Shown piece by piece: positions 24,726-33,306 of a stretch of DNA of 64,000 bases. A model generated the notes under the pieces. That model was not told where the DNA came from and searched no databases. It was given only the letters and a program-made list of their open reading frames with translations. Source of the DNA: Pedosphaera sp. (GTDB taxonomy: Bacteria > Verrucomicrobiota > Verrucomicrobiia > Limisphaerales > JADLHS01); the NCBI GenBank assembly GCA_009695195.1, contig SIBJ01000001.1, forward strand, positions 117,581 through 181,580, written 5' to 3'. Within the stretch, counting starts at the first letter, position 1. Each line of letters begins with the position of its first letter. The position numbers and the translations under genes were made by a program.

Positions 24726-27059
24726 ATGAAACCTGTCTTAAGTCGGCTGGCCGCTCTCTTGGCTTTCTTCGCCATCCTGGAATCGGGAAGAGCGGACGTG
24801 ATTCTCGCCAACGGCGGCAAACCTCGTGTCGTCATCGTTCGCCAGGACGGTGCCACTGCGCCCGAGCAGGCCGCCGCCCGCGAACTCGCGGAACACCTGC
24901 GGCAAATCACCGGCGCGACGTTTCAGATTCAGGACGCGAACTGGACGAACATTCCCGAGCGCGCCATCATCATCGGGCCGGGCGCGAGTGCCGTGAAATT
25001 TTTCCCCGAAGTGGATTTCGCTAAGCTGGGCGCGGAGGAATTTGTCATGCGCACGAAAGGCGGTCGCTTGTTGCTCGCCGGCGGGCGGCCGCGCGGAACG
25101 CTGTACGCGGTTGAACATTTCCTTTCGGAGCAATGCGGCGTGCGGTGGTGGACGCCGTGGGCCACGAACATTCCACACTGCGCCACGTTGCGCGTTCCCG
25201 ATTTGAACGTGCGCGAGCGACCGGCGTTCGAGTATCGCGAGCCGTATTGCTTTCAGGGGTTCGATCCGCTTTGGAAATCACGCAACAGCGCGAACGGCGA
25301 GGCGCATCGCATCCCGGCGGAACTGGGCGGCTGCATCACCTACAAAGGTTTCTGCCACACGTTTTATCCGCTCGTGCCGCCGGAGAAACATTTCGCCACG
25401 CATCCGGAATGGTTCAGCCTGCTCAAAGGCAAACGCACTCACGAACGCGGACAGCTTTGCCTCTCGAATCCGGAGTTGCGCGACTTCACGGTCGGGCGCG
25501 TGAAGGAGTGGCTGCGCGAAGCGCCGGACGCCGAAATCATTTCCGTGACGCAGAACGACTGGTTCGGCGCGTGCGAGTGCGCGAACTGCAAGGCAATCGA
25601 CGACGCGGAGGGCAGTCCGTCCGGCAGCATGCTGGCGTTCGTGAATTACATTGCGGAGAGAATCGAGCTGGAATTTCCGCGCGTGGCGGTGGACACGTTC
25701 GCGTATCAATACACGCGCAAACCGCCGCGCACGATCAAGCCGCGGCCCAACGTCATCGTGCGGCTGTGCAGCATCGAGTGTAATTTCCGCGAGCCGCTGG
25801 ATCATCCGTCGAACACCACGTTCCTCGCCGACCTCAAGGAGTGGTCGAAGATTTGCCGGCGACTTTACATCTGGGATTACGTGACGGATTTCAAAAACTA
25901 CGTGAACCCGCATCCCAACTGGTTCGTGCTCGGCCCGAACGCCCGGGTGTTTCAAAAGTTCGGCGTCGCGGGCGTGTTCGAGGAAGGCGCTTACGCCGGC
26001 TACGGTTCGGAGATGGGCGAGTTGCGCGCATGGGTGCTGGCGCAACTGCTTTGGAATCCGCAGTTGGACGACCGCGCGCTCATCAACGAATTTCTCAACG
26101 GCTATTACGGCCGGGCCGCGGCGAAACCGATCCAACGTTACCTCGAACTCATGCACGCCGCGTCGGCGGGATATAATCTCCGCTGTTTTCTCGGCAAGAC
26201 GGCGCCGCATCTGGAGTTCAAAACGCTCGGTGAAGCGGAACGGCTTTGGCAGCAGGCGGAGAAAGCCGTGGCGCACGATCCGGAATTGCTGGCGCGCGTG
26301 CGGCTGAGCCATCTGCCGGTGCGTTACGCGCTGCTCGCGCATTGGGGCGCGTTGCGGCGCGATTGTTGGGAGCAGAACGGCGCGTGGCCGGTGGCTTTGT
26401 CGCGCAAGTCGGTGGCCGACGAGTTCCGTGACATCGCCGCGGGCGTTCCGGGAAAACTGTGGACGCAACTCCGCGTGCTGAACGAACACGGCCTGAGTGT
26501 GGAGGATTTTCTGAAACCGTTCGCCGTGGATCCGGCGGAGGAAAAAATGACTTTGCCGCCGAAGCGATTGAAAAATCCCGCGCCGCCGGCCGATCTGCCC
26601 CGGAACGAGCTGCGCGGCACGGTGGATTTGCAGGACGATGTCGCCGCGCTGGCGAAGGCCGGTGAGTGGGCGGAAATCCGTCCCGACGCCGGCGCCTCCG
26701 ACCGGCGCGCGGTGCGGATGCCCGGCACGCACAGCGAGTGGGCGTTCCGGATCGGCGCGAAGAACATTCCGGCATCGCCCACCGGGAAGTGGAAGGTTTA
26801 CGCCGTCGCGCGCGTCGAGTTGTCGGCCGAAGCGAAGCCGGATTCCGCCGCGTTCGGCGCGGGCGTCTATGACAACGCGGCGAAAAATTATCCGACGGAG
26901 AAAAAATTCCGCGTGGACGAGGCGGGTGCGAACTATCGTTCACATCTCATCGGCACCTTCACGCCCGGCCCGGAGCGGGACATTTTTGTTTCGCCACTGA
27001 GCAATCCCGGCGTGAAGGCCGTCTGGGTGGACCGGATATTTCTCGTGCCGGCGAAGTAG
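24726..27059 (+). CDS. DUF4838 domain-containing exported protein, alpha-glucuronidase-like
   Basis: 777 aa. The start MKPVLSRLAALLAFFAIL begins a signal peptide ending near GRAD. An N-terminal alpha-glucuronidase-N-like domain (APEQAAARELAEHLRQITGA and a GRPRGTLYAVEHFL loop) precedes the DUF4838 TIM-barrel-like region (VSVTQNDWFGACECANCKA, with Cys residues, and VDTFAYQYTRKPP), followed by a beta-rich C-terminal domain. Probably a periplasmic or secreted glycan hydrolase acting with the Gfo/Idh partner; substrate unknown. Its stop codon lies inside the left arm of a palindrome. Confidence 0.85.
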   Translation: MKPVLSRLAALLAFFAILESGRADVILANGGKPRVVIVRQDGATAPEQAAARELAEHLRQITGATFQIQDANWTNIPERAIIIGPGASAVKFFPEVDFAKLGAEEFVMRTKGGRLLLAGGRPRGTLYAVEHFLSEQCGVRWWTPWATNIPHCATLRVPDLNVRERPAFEYREPYCFQGFDPLWKSRNSANGEAHRIPAELGGCITYKGFCHTFYPLVPPEKHFATHPEWFSLLKGKRTHERGQLCLSNPELRDFTVGRVKEWLREAPDAEIISVTQNDWFGACECANCKAIDDAEGSPSGSMLAFVNYIAERIELEFPRVAVDTFAYQYTRKPPRTIKPRPNVIVRLCSIECNFREPLDHPSNTTFLADLKEWSKICRRLYIWDYVTDFKNYVNPHPNWFVLGPNARVFQKFGVAGVFEEGAYAGYGSEMGELRAWVLAQLLWNPQLDDRALINEFLNGYYGRAAAKPIQRYLELMHAASAGYNLRCFLGKTAPHLEFKTLGEAERLWQQAEKAVAHDPELLARVRLSHLPVRYALLAHWGALRRDCWEQNGAWPVALSRKSVADEFRDIAAGVPGKLWTQLRVLNEHGLSVEDFLKPFAVDPAEEKMTLPPKRLKNPAPPADLPRNELRGTVDLQDDVAALAKAGEWAEIRPDAGASDRRAVRMPGTHSEWAFRIGAKNIPASPTGKWKVYAVARVELSAEAKPDSAAFGAGVYDNAAKNYPTEKKFRVDEAGANYRSHLIGTFTPGPERDIFVSPLSNPGVKAVWVDRIFLVPAK

Positions 27060-27128
27060 CGGCGTCTCGGCAGAGCGCCGCTGACTTTCCGTTTCAACGA
27101 ATGGCGGCGCTCTGCCGAGATGCCGCTA
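27057..27128. repeat. Palindrome overlapping the DUF4838 stop codon
   Basis: Arms 27057-27082 and 27103-27128 match at 24 of 26 positions (TAGCGGCGTCTCGGCAGAGC at the left end). It lies between convergent genes and could terminate both. Confidence 0.8.
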
Positions 27129-27145
27129 CGCCGAACTCCCAGGAT

Positions 27146-28558
27146 CTATTCGATGCGAAAGTGCGGCGGCGGCGATTTCACCTTTGCCTGCCGCACTTTG
27201 TCTTCCATCTCGAGATGCAACAACCGTCGTTGCGCGGCGAAGGCGGTGCCGGTCCCGGGAAATTCATGGATCAACCGCCGCAACGTTTCGCGGCCGGCTT
27301 CGCGCTCGTGCAAACCTTCGAGCTGCCAGGTCGCGATGAGGCCGAGCCAGCCTGCGAGTTTCTCCGGCGATTGATTGGGTACCGACAACAATTTTTCCGC
27401 GTGGGCGATGGCCTGCTCAGGTTTGCCGAGGACCCCGGCGCAAAGCCGCGCGAGTTCCGTCCGCGACGTGATATCGTCGGGATCGGCCTCCAGCCGCGCG
27501 TCGAGTTGGGCCGCGCGTTCGATGGCTTCCCTTGCACCGGCGGCGGACGGCGGCGAGGGTGGTTCCGCGTCGAGCGGATCGTGCAGCGCGGGGAGATAAA
27601 CGGGCTTGTTGAGTTTTTGCTCGGCGAGTTCCTCGGCGGTGTTCGGAATTTGCGCCATGCGAAGTTTCGCCATGCGCGCGAGGTGCGATTCCGGCATCCG
27701 GCACGCGATGACTTCCAGCGCGCGGCGCGCGGCGTCAGGATCGCCGCTGATATTCAAATACCAGTCCGCAAGTTTGTGCAAGGCGACGGACACCTGCCCC
27801 GGCGTCGTGCGCGGCTGGTCACAGACTTCGAGAATCGTCTGCTCGGCTTCGGCCACGTCGTTGAACCGGATCGCGTAAAGTTCGGCGAGCATCAACCAGC
27901 CGTCGAAATCGTCGTCGCGGCGTTCGAGTTGTTTGATGACCTCCTCCTCGGCCTCGGCATATTTTCCAAATTTGATCCGCGCGATGGCCTTGGCGTACAT
28001 CGGCGGCATTTTTTTCGGCTGAAGAATCGCCGGCGCGTACCCCGCGATCGGGAGGAACAGCGCCGTGACCGCGAGGCCGGCGGTGAACCAGCCGCCCAGC
28101 CACAACAACCCCGCCGCCGGCAACGCCATCCCGCCGAGGCTCAGCCAGCACAGGCCGCGATAGTTCGTCCGGATCTCGCCCTGGAGTCCGCGGCCGGAAC
28201 GCCACGCGATCCACAGCAGCGATAGCGCGCACCAGTAGGAACTGATGACACAAAAACCGGCGCCGACGAACGTGAGGTAAAGCGGCAGCCACAACGGCGT
28301 GCCCATCGCCTTTTGCAGGTGCGGAATGTACGGCTGGAGTTCGAGCGAGACGCCGTAGTTCATCAGCGCCCAGAGCAACGAGGGAAGGAGCAGGCCCTGG
28401 ATCGTCCAGCGGCTTAGCGAGCGGAATTTTTTTTGGCGCTGGTCCTCGCGCGCGAACCGATACTCCGTCGCCCATACGAAGCCAAAAAAGAACATCCCGA
28501 AGAACATGAACAGGCAAAACCCGCCGAAGCCGATCATCGCGGTGAACATCGTCGGCAT
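27146..28558 (-). CDS. Membrane-anchored tetratricopeptide-repeat-like protein
   Basis: 470 aa. The first 200 residues contain four or five hydrophobic segments (GFCLFMFFGMFFFGFVW, LPLYLTFVGAGFCVISSYW, WLSLGGMALPAAGLLWLGG, then LAVTALFLPIAGY); the rest is helical with TPR-like pairs (KFGKYAEAEEEVIKQLE, DPDAARRALEVIA, KPEQAIAHAEKLLSVP). Cytoplasmic TPR scaffold at the membrane; partner unknown. It is convergent with DUF4838. Confidence 0.7.
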   Translation of the reverse strand: MPTMFTAMIGFGGFCLFMFFGMFFFGFVWATEYRFAREDQRQKKFRSLSRWTIQGLLLPSLLWALMNYGVSLELQPYIPHLQKAMGTPLWLPLYLTFVGAGFCVISSYWCALSLLWIAWRSGRGLQGEIRTNYRGLCWLSLGGMALPAAGLLWLGGWFTAGLAVTALFLPIAGYAPAILQPKKMPPMYAKAIARIKFGKYAEAEEEVIKQLERRDDDFDGWLMLAELYAIRFNDVAEAEQTILEVCDQPRTTPGQVSVALHKLADWYLNISGDPDAARRALEVIACRMPESHLARMAKLRMAQIPNTAEELAEQKLNKPVYLPALHDPLDAEPPSPPSAAGAREAIERAAQLDARLEADPDDITSRTELARLCAGVLGKPEQAIAHAEKLLSVPNQSPEKLAGWLGLIATWQLEGLHEREAGRETLRRLIHEFPGTGTAFAAQRRLLHLEMEDKVRQAKVKSPPPHFRIE

Positions 28559-28873
28559 AGTGTCAAAGTGTGACCGGCCTCAATAATTGGCCGGTGCGGC
28601 TCCGTTTATCGGCCACGCAATAAGAGGAATCACCAAACCGTATTGGTGTCTAAGGACATGCACTGAGAACCTTAAATATCGCATCGGACCAATACCCACA
28701 TGCAATCATAAGCCCAGAGAGAAGTGAAGGAATTTCATGGCCGCGAGTCCTGACCAACGGCGAAAAACGGCCAATTATTGACGCCGCTTTTCTGACTGCG
28801 GGCCGCCAATTGACCGTCTGGCTTGAGCTTGTCGCCGAGCACAGCGGCTGGCCATACGATGGGTCAAGGCCAG
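28559..28873. other. 315-bp intergenic region without a supported gene
   Basis: No convincing reading frame. It holds a hairpin at 28573-28595 (ACCGGCC/GGCCGGT) and a perfect 14-bp inverted repeat, TCAATAATTGGCCG at 28580-28593 and its complement at 28768-28781. Composition is more AT-rich than the flanks. It may contain the promoter of the minus-strand TPR gene. Confidence 0.5.
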
Positions 28874-30268
28874 TTAATCTTCCGGCCGCTCTCCGCTTGG
28901 CGCCATCTTGACGAGCTTGGGATCGAACTGGCCGAGCACGGTGACCAAGTCGCTCTGCGCGGCCATGACTTCGCGGATGTTTTTGTAGGCCATGGGAACT
29001 TCATCCAGTCCGGCGGAAATCAGTGTCACGCCGCGCTCGCGGAGGAAACGGTTCACGTCCTTCCAGTTGAACTTCTCGTTCGCCGCCTTGCGGCTCATCG
29101 CGCGGCCCGCGCCGTGCGATGCGGAGTTCAACGACTCCGCATTGCCTTTGCCGCTCACGACGAATCCCGGCGTCGCCATTGAGCCGGGAATAATTCCCAA
29201 CACGCCCGCGCCCGCCGGCGTCGCGCCTTTGCGATGCACGATGACTTCGCGTTCCACGCCACCGACGACGTGCGTTTCTTTCCACGCGAAATTGTGGTGG
29301 TTCTCCAGATCGAGCAGCACGTGCGCGCCGAGGTTCTCCGCGATGTGACGATGGATGCACGCGTGGTTTGCCGCCGCGTAATGGCCCATCAACTCCATCG
29401 CGTTCCAGTATTCCTGGCCTTCCTGCGAATCCAAAGACAGCCATGCGAGCCGTTTCAACTCGCTCGGCAAATCGGGGAACTGGCTGAACGCAATCTTGCT
29501 GTAATGATCGCAAACCGCCGCACCCGTGCCGCGACTGCCGCTGTGCGACAGCAACGCAACGTAAGTTCCGGCTTCGAGGTCGTTGATCTTCGAGTGCGCC
29601 GTGAACAAACCAAACTCCACGAAATGATTTCCGCTCCCGCTCGTGCCGAGTTGCGACCAGGCGCGATCCTTGTTCTGTTTCGTGACCGGGCTGACCGACC
29701 AATCAGCGTCCAGCACATCGTGCGCGCGACGCTCTTTGAAGTTTGCCCCGATGCCGAAGCGCGTCTCCGCCGCGATGGCGCGCGTGAGGCGATCCTGTTT
29801 TTGTTCCAGGTCGCGCAACGGAATGTCCAGCACCGTCATCTTCATGCGACACGCGATGTCCACACCCACGGCGTAGGGAATCACTGCGTTGTCCGTGGCC
29901 AGCACGCCGCCGATGGGCAGGCCGTAGCCGACGTGCGCGTCCGGCATGAGCGCGCCCGCCACCGACACCGGCAACAGACACGCCTTCTCCATCTGCATCA
30001 CCGCGTCGTGTTCGAGACCTTCACCCCACTGCCGATACTTCACCGGTTCGGATCGCGGTGGCGGCGGCGCCTTGAGCAACGCCATGGCAAATTCTCCGCG
30101 CAACGCGTCGTCCACGAAGGCCGCTGGTGCGGCCACAATGGCCGCGACCTCCTCATGCAACCGCGACTTGTCGCCGCCGCCGAGGATGAATTTGGAAACG
30201 AAATCCGTCGCCCGCCGCGTGGCTTCACCCAGTGGAATTCCCATTCGTAAAAAATCTTTCGTATTCAT
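28874..30268 (-). CDS. rtcB: RtcB-family RNA ligase
   Basis: 464 aa. Metal/GTP-dependent ligase joining 2',3'-cyclic phosphate and 5'-OH RNA ends, for tRNA or mRNA repair. Motifs: DAHVGYGLPIGGV, GVDIACRM (metal-binding Asp/Cys), GSGNHFVEFG, HSGSRGTG, and HGAGRAMSR with the guanylylated His385. It begins MNTKDFLRMGIPLGEATRRA, and the same start recurs as a broken second copy at 31830. A Fic gene is divergently transcribed 117 bp away. Confidence 0.93.
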   Translation of the reverse strand: MNTKDFLRMGIPLGEATRRATDFVSKFILGGGDKSRLHEEVAAIVAAPAAFVDDALRGEFAMALLKAPPPPRSEPVKYRQWGEGLEHDAVMQMEKACLLPVSVAGALMPDAHVGYGLPIGGVLATDNAVIPYAVGVDIACRMKMTVLDIPLRDLEQKQDRLTRAIAAETRFGIGANFKERRAHDVLDADWSVSPVTKQNKDRAWSQLGTSGSGNHFVEFGLFTAHSKINDLEAGTYVALLSHSGSRGTGAAVCDHYSKIAFSQFPDLPSELKRLAWLSLDSQEGQEYWNAMELMGHYAAANHACIHRHIAENLGAHVLLDLENHHNFAWKETHVVGGVEREVIVHRKGATPAGAGVLGIIPGSMATPGFVVSGKGNAESLNSASHGAGRAMSRKAANEKFNWKDVNRFLRERGVTLISAGLDEVPMAYKNIREVMAAQSDLVTVLGQFDPKLVKMAPSGERPED

Positions 30269-30283
30269 ATTCGTGATAAACCA

Positions 30284-30381
30284 ATCGGCAAAACTTTGCC
30301 AGTTTGTCAGGCGAAACCAAATTTAACGCCAGTAAATAAAGGCTTTTAATCCATTTCCAACATCGGCAATACTATCGGCAA
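30284..30381 (+). promoter_or_regulatory. Three ATCGGCAA direct repeats upstream of the fic gene
   Basis: ATCGGCAA at 30284-30291, 30362-30369 and 30374-30381. The last two are spaced 12 bp apart and end 4 bp before the fic start. They are possible operators for the Fic protein's own C-terminal winged-helix domain. Confidence 0.55.
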
Positions 30382-30385
30382 AATT

Positions 30386-31591
30386 ATGGCTAAGCGACAA
30401 CTGTTCGATAATCCCGCCGACTTCGAGCCGCTGCTGCCCGAAGACCGGGACGGACGGCTCGTCGCGCTCGGCCTCGAACTGCTTCGTCGCGCCGAACGGC
30501 TGCGCGGCACACTGCAACCCGTCACGCGCCGCAGTGTGGCCGCGCTCGTGCGCTCGATGAACAGCTACTACTCCAATCTCATCGAAGGTCATCGCACGAT
30601 GCCGCGTGACATTGATGCCGCGCTCGCCCACAAATTTTCTTCCGACACCAAACGCCGCGCGCTGCAACAGCTTCACGTCGCGCACGTCGAGACGCAGGAC
30701 TGGATGGAAGCCGCCGTGGACAAAATGTCCGCCGCGCAAATCTGCTCCGGCGTCTTTCTCCGCCACATTCATCGCGAATTCTACGAACGCCTGCCCGCTT
30801 CGCTCTGTCAGGTCGAGGGCCACGACGGAAAGAAACATCCCGTGCAACCCGGCGAACTTCGCACAACCGAAGTCAGCGTCGGCCATCACGTTCCGCCCGC
30901 GAGCAAACACCTCGATAAATTTCTCCGTCGCTTCGCCGACTTCTACGGCCCGCTCGTGCAACCAACGCCGCAAGGTTTCGTGGCCGCCGCCGCCGCGCAC
31001 CATCGGCTTGCGTGGATTCATCCGTTCCTCGACGGCAACGGCCGCGTCACCCGCCTCTTCACTCACGCCTGGCTGCGCAAAGTCGAGGCCGACGCCGATG
31101 GTCTCTGGACGCTTTCGCGCGGTTTCGCCCGCGACCAGACCAACTACCGCGCCGCCCTCGCCAACGCCGACGAGAAACGCCTCAACGATCTCGACGGACG
31201 CGGCTATCTCACCGACCGTGGCCTCGCCGCGTTCTGCGAATTCACACTCCGCACCGCGCTCGACCAGCTCGACTTCATGCGCGAACTGCTCGACCTCGAC
31301 GGCATGGCGCGGCGCATCGCCTGGTTTGCGCAACGCCACGAATCCACCGGCGAACTTCCGTCCGGCGCGGCGCTGGTGCTGCGCGAAATTTTTCTGCGCG
31401 GCGAAATCCCGCGCGGCGACGTGGCCCGCATCGCCGGTGTCTCGCCGCGCACCGGCCAGACCATCACGCGCGAACTGCTCAAGCGCCGCCTCGTCCTTTC
31501 CGACTCCGCCAAACGCCCCATCCGCCTCGGCTTCCCGGCGGACGCCGCCGGCCATTACTTTCCGAATTTGTTCCCTGCGGGAGCGGAATGA
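30386..31591 (+). CDS. Fic-family protein with C-terminal winged-helix domain
   Basis: 401 aa. AMPylase-type Fic fold; the motif HPFLDGNGRVTR (residues 212-223) is complete, with the catalytic His and the phosphate-binding GNGR. SNLIEGHRTMPRD is the Fic N-terminal helix region. The C-terminal segment IPRGDVARIAGVSPRTGQTITRELLKR reads like a DNA-binding winged helix. It modifies target proteins with AMP and may regulate its own promoter. It sits between rtcB and a remnant of a second rtcB. Confidence 0.92.
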   Translation: MAKRQLFDNPADFEPLLPEDRDGRLVALGLELLRRAERLRGTLQPVTRRSVAALVRSMNSYYSNLIEGHRTMPRDIDAALAHKFSSDTKRRALQQLHVAHVETQDWMEAAVDKMSAAQICSGVFLRHIHREFYERLPASLCQVEGHDGKKHPVQPGELRTTEVSVGHHVPPASKHLDKFLRRFADFYGPLVQPTPQGFVAAAAAHHRLAWIHPFLDGNGRVTRLFTHAWLRKVEADADGLWTLSRGFARDQTNYRAALANADEKRLNDLDGRGYLTDRGLAAFCEFTLRTALDQLDFMRELLDLDGMARRIAWFAQRHESTGELPSGAALVLREIFLRGEIPRGDVARIAGVSPRTGQTITRELLKRRLVLSDSAKRPIRLGFPADAAGHYFPNLFPAGAE

Positions 31592-31615
31592 AAGGCGCGC
31601 GGTGTTCACGCCGCT

Positions 31616-31830
31616 TCAACTCACGACCGCCAGGCGGCACAAATATTTTCCAACGCCACACAACTTCGTATGGTGAAGCGGAATAAATTCCGCGCCGCCG
31701 GACGCGCCGCCGCCGAGGATGAATTTGGAAATAAAATACGTCGCGCTCGTCGCGCCATAGCGCAGCGAAGGCGGAAGCGGGTCGCCTGTCCCAATGGCAC
31801 ACCGAGACGGAGAAAATCTTTGTGGTTCAT
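31616..31830 (-). pseudogene. Truncated second rtcB start
   Basis: The minus strand reads MNHKDFLRLGVPLGQAT from 31830, matching the rtcB N-terminus (MNTKDFLRMGIPLGEAT). After an interruption of about 40 bp the frame shifts and ATSATYFISKFILGGG continues the homology (RATDFVSKFILGGG in the intact gene). The rest is unrelated. It is diverged at DNA level, so it is not a recent copy. Confidence 0.8.
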
Positions 31831-32218
31831 TTTTGATGCGTAAGTAGATTACAAAACAATGTGCGCCGTCATATCGCCGACCACCTCCGACTGGATCATG
31901 CTAGCGGGCTTCAATTTTGCCAAAAAGTAATCAGCAAACTGGTCTTTAGGCAGAAACAGCGAATCACGCAGAAGGTGATCAGTCTTGGGTTTCTACGAAA
32001 AAGTGGTTTTTCGAAGAAAATAGGAACCAAGTTCGCCGACGCGAATCTTCTCCGATCAAAAATCCTAGGCGCCTCGTTATCTTATTCGGAAGTTTGTTCC
32101 TACCCGATGCGTCCCGACTGCTATCATTTAATGGCCGCCCCATTTGGCTACGATAAAGTGGCCAAAGCGGCCACTAAATGATAGCAGTCACAACAAAGTC
32201 AATCGTTGATTAGGATGG
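31831..32218. other. AT-rich intergenic stretch with a large hairpin
   Basis: Clearly lower GC than the surroundings and no convincing gene; the longest plus-strand frame (31861-32181) has no family features. A 23-bp inverted repeat (32116-32138 and 32167-32189, one mismatch) encloses a 28-nt loop with its own TTTGGC/GCCAAA stem. It lies directly 3' of tRNA-Leu, a favoured site for integrative elements. Confidence 0.6.
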
Positions 32219-32302
32219 TGCCGACGGAGGGGGTCGAACCCACACATCCTTACGGATACCAGATTTTGAGTCTGGCGCGTCTGCCAATTCCGCCACATCG
32301 GC
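32219..32302 (-). tRNA. tRNA-Leu(CAA)
   Basis: 84 nt without encoded CCA. 7-bp acceptor stem GCCGATG/CGTCGGC with one G-U pair. Anticodon arm CCAGA-CTCAAAA-TCTGG gives anticodon CAA. The long class II variable arm (TATCC GTAA GGATG) confirms leucine. The T arm GTGGG-TTCGACC-CCCTC has one T-T mismatch. Confidence 0.93.
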
Positions 32303-32369
32303 CACCAAGGCTAGAATAATAAGCCGCACCGCCGCGATGTAAACAAGGTTTTGCCCGCCCGTGCCGGAT

Positions 32370-33190
32370 TCAAAAACGCGGGACAGTCGTCCGCTCACGC
32401 AACCAGACGAGGTCTTTGTTGCCGGACGAGGCGTCGGAGTGATGGTGGAAATCAGGCGAACTTGGATTGTATGTGCGGGGGTCCGCCCAACGATGTGTAT
32501 CCACATGACCATCGGAGAATGCGACATTGGCCGCCCGATTGTGTGAACTGCCCGGGAAGTTGAAGAAGGAATCCGACGACATCTGCATCCCGAAGTACGG
32601 CCAGCAAATGCTGTTGGGGTTCACGTCCAGAAACAGGAATGTGCCGCCGGGGATTCTGGAAATCATCTCCGAATGCTTCTTGAAGATTTTGTACAACGGG
32701 CCGCGGGCATCGAACGGGCGCATCCGGTCGTCCCACGCGCCGGTCCAGCCCACATAGACATTCAACGAATAGCTGCGGATCCGCGGATACTTGACGCCGG
32801 ACACCACCACCTCCGGCGTGTCGGTCGGACACACATAGACCTTCGTGGTCTTGATGTAATCGGCGAACTGCGCATAGTTGGGATCCAACATGGATCGGAA
32901 ATTGGTCCGCTCCGTGGGGTTGGTCGGGGTAAACGCGCCTTGGATCCAGAATTTGACTGCGGTCGAGGGCGGGCTCTGCAAGCCATTGGCCGCCACTTTG
33001 TCGTTATTGTCCGCGACGTATAGCATCCACGTCGTCGCAAGCTGCTTCTGGTTGTTGATGCATTGGATCCGCTTCGCCTGCATCTTCGCCTTGGCCAGCG
33101 CGGGCAATAACAGCGCCGCGAGGATGGCGATGACGGCGATCACCACGAGCAGTTCGATGAGCGTGAACGCGCGGGAGGTTTGGCTGGCAT
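32370..33190 (-). CDS. Type II secretion/pseudopilin-like protein with H-X9-DG motif (N-terminal frameshift)
   Basis: About 260-270 aa. The pilin N-terminal helix [17 protein letters not shown] is present, followed by [18 protein letters not shown] and a C-terminal [15 protein letters not shown] (H-X9-DG), typical of Verrucomicrobia/Planctomycetes DUF1559-like pseudopilins. The ATG codons at 33190 and 33198 are each in a different frame from the FTLIELL helix, and an in-frame stop lies just upstream, so no normal start leads into the helix. One extra A in the AAA run after ATGCCAGCC would restore it. The only in-frame start is GTG at 33146, inside the helix. Confidence 0.75.
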
Positions 33191-33306
33191 GGCTTCATGG
33201 ATCCCGGTTGAGTCGCACGATTCTTAGCACCCGGTCGCTGAACAGGCAAGCGCGCCGCAAAACTTTTTCCTCGCGGGCTTTTTCCCCTTCACCCATCCTG
33301 CGCGCG

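Noticed and set aside
31861..32181. 106-aa plus-strand frame in the AT-rich region
   Set aside because: No conserved motif and it runs into the 23-bp inverted repeat.
32116..32189. Transcription terminator
   Set aside because: Hairpin is strong but lacks a T-run in either direction and has a 28-nt structured loop; treated as a structural element.
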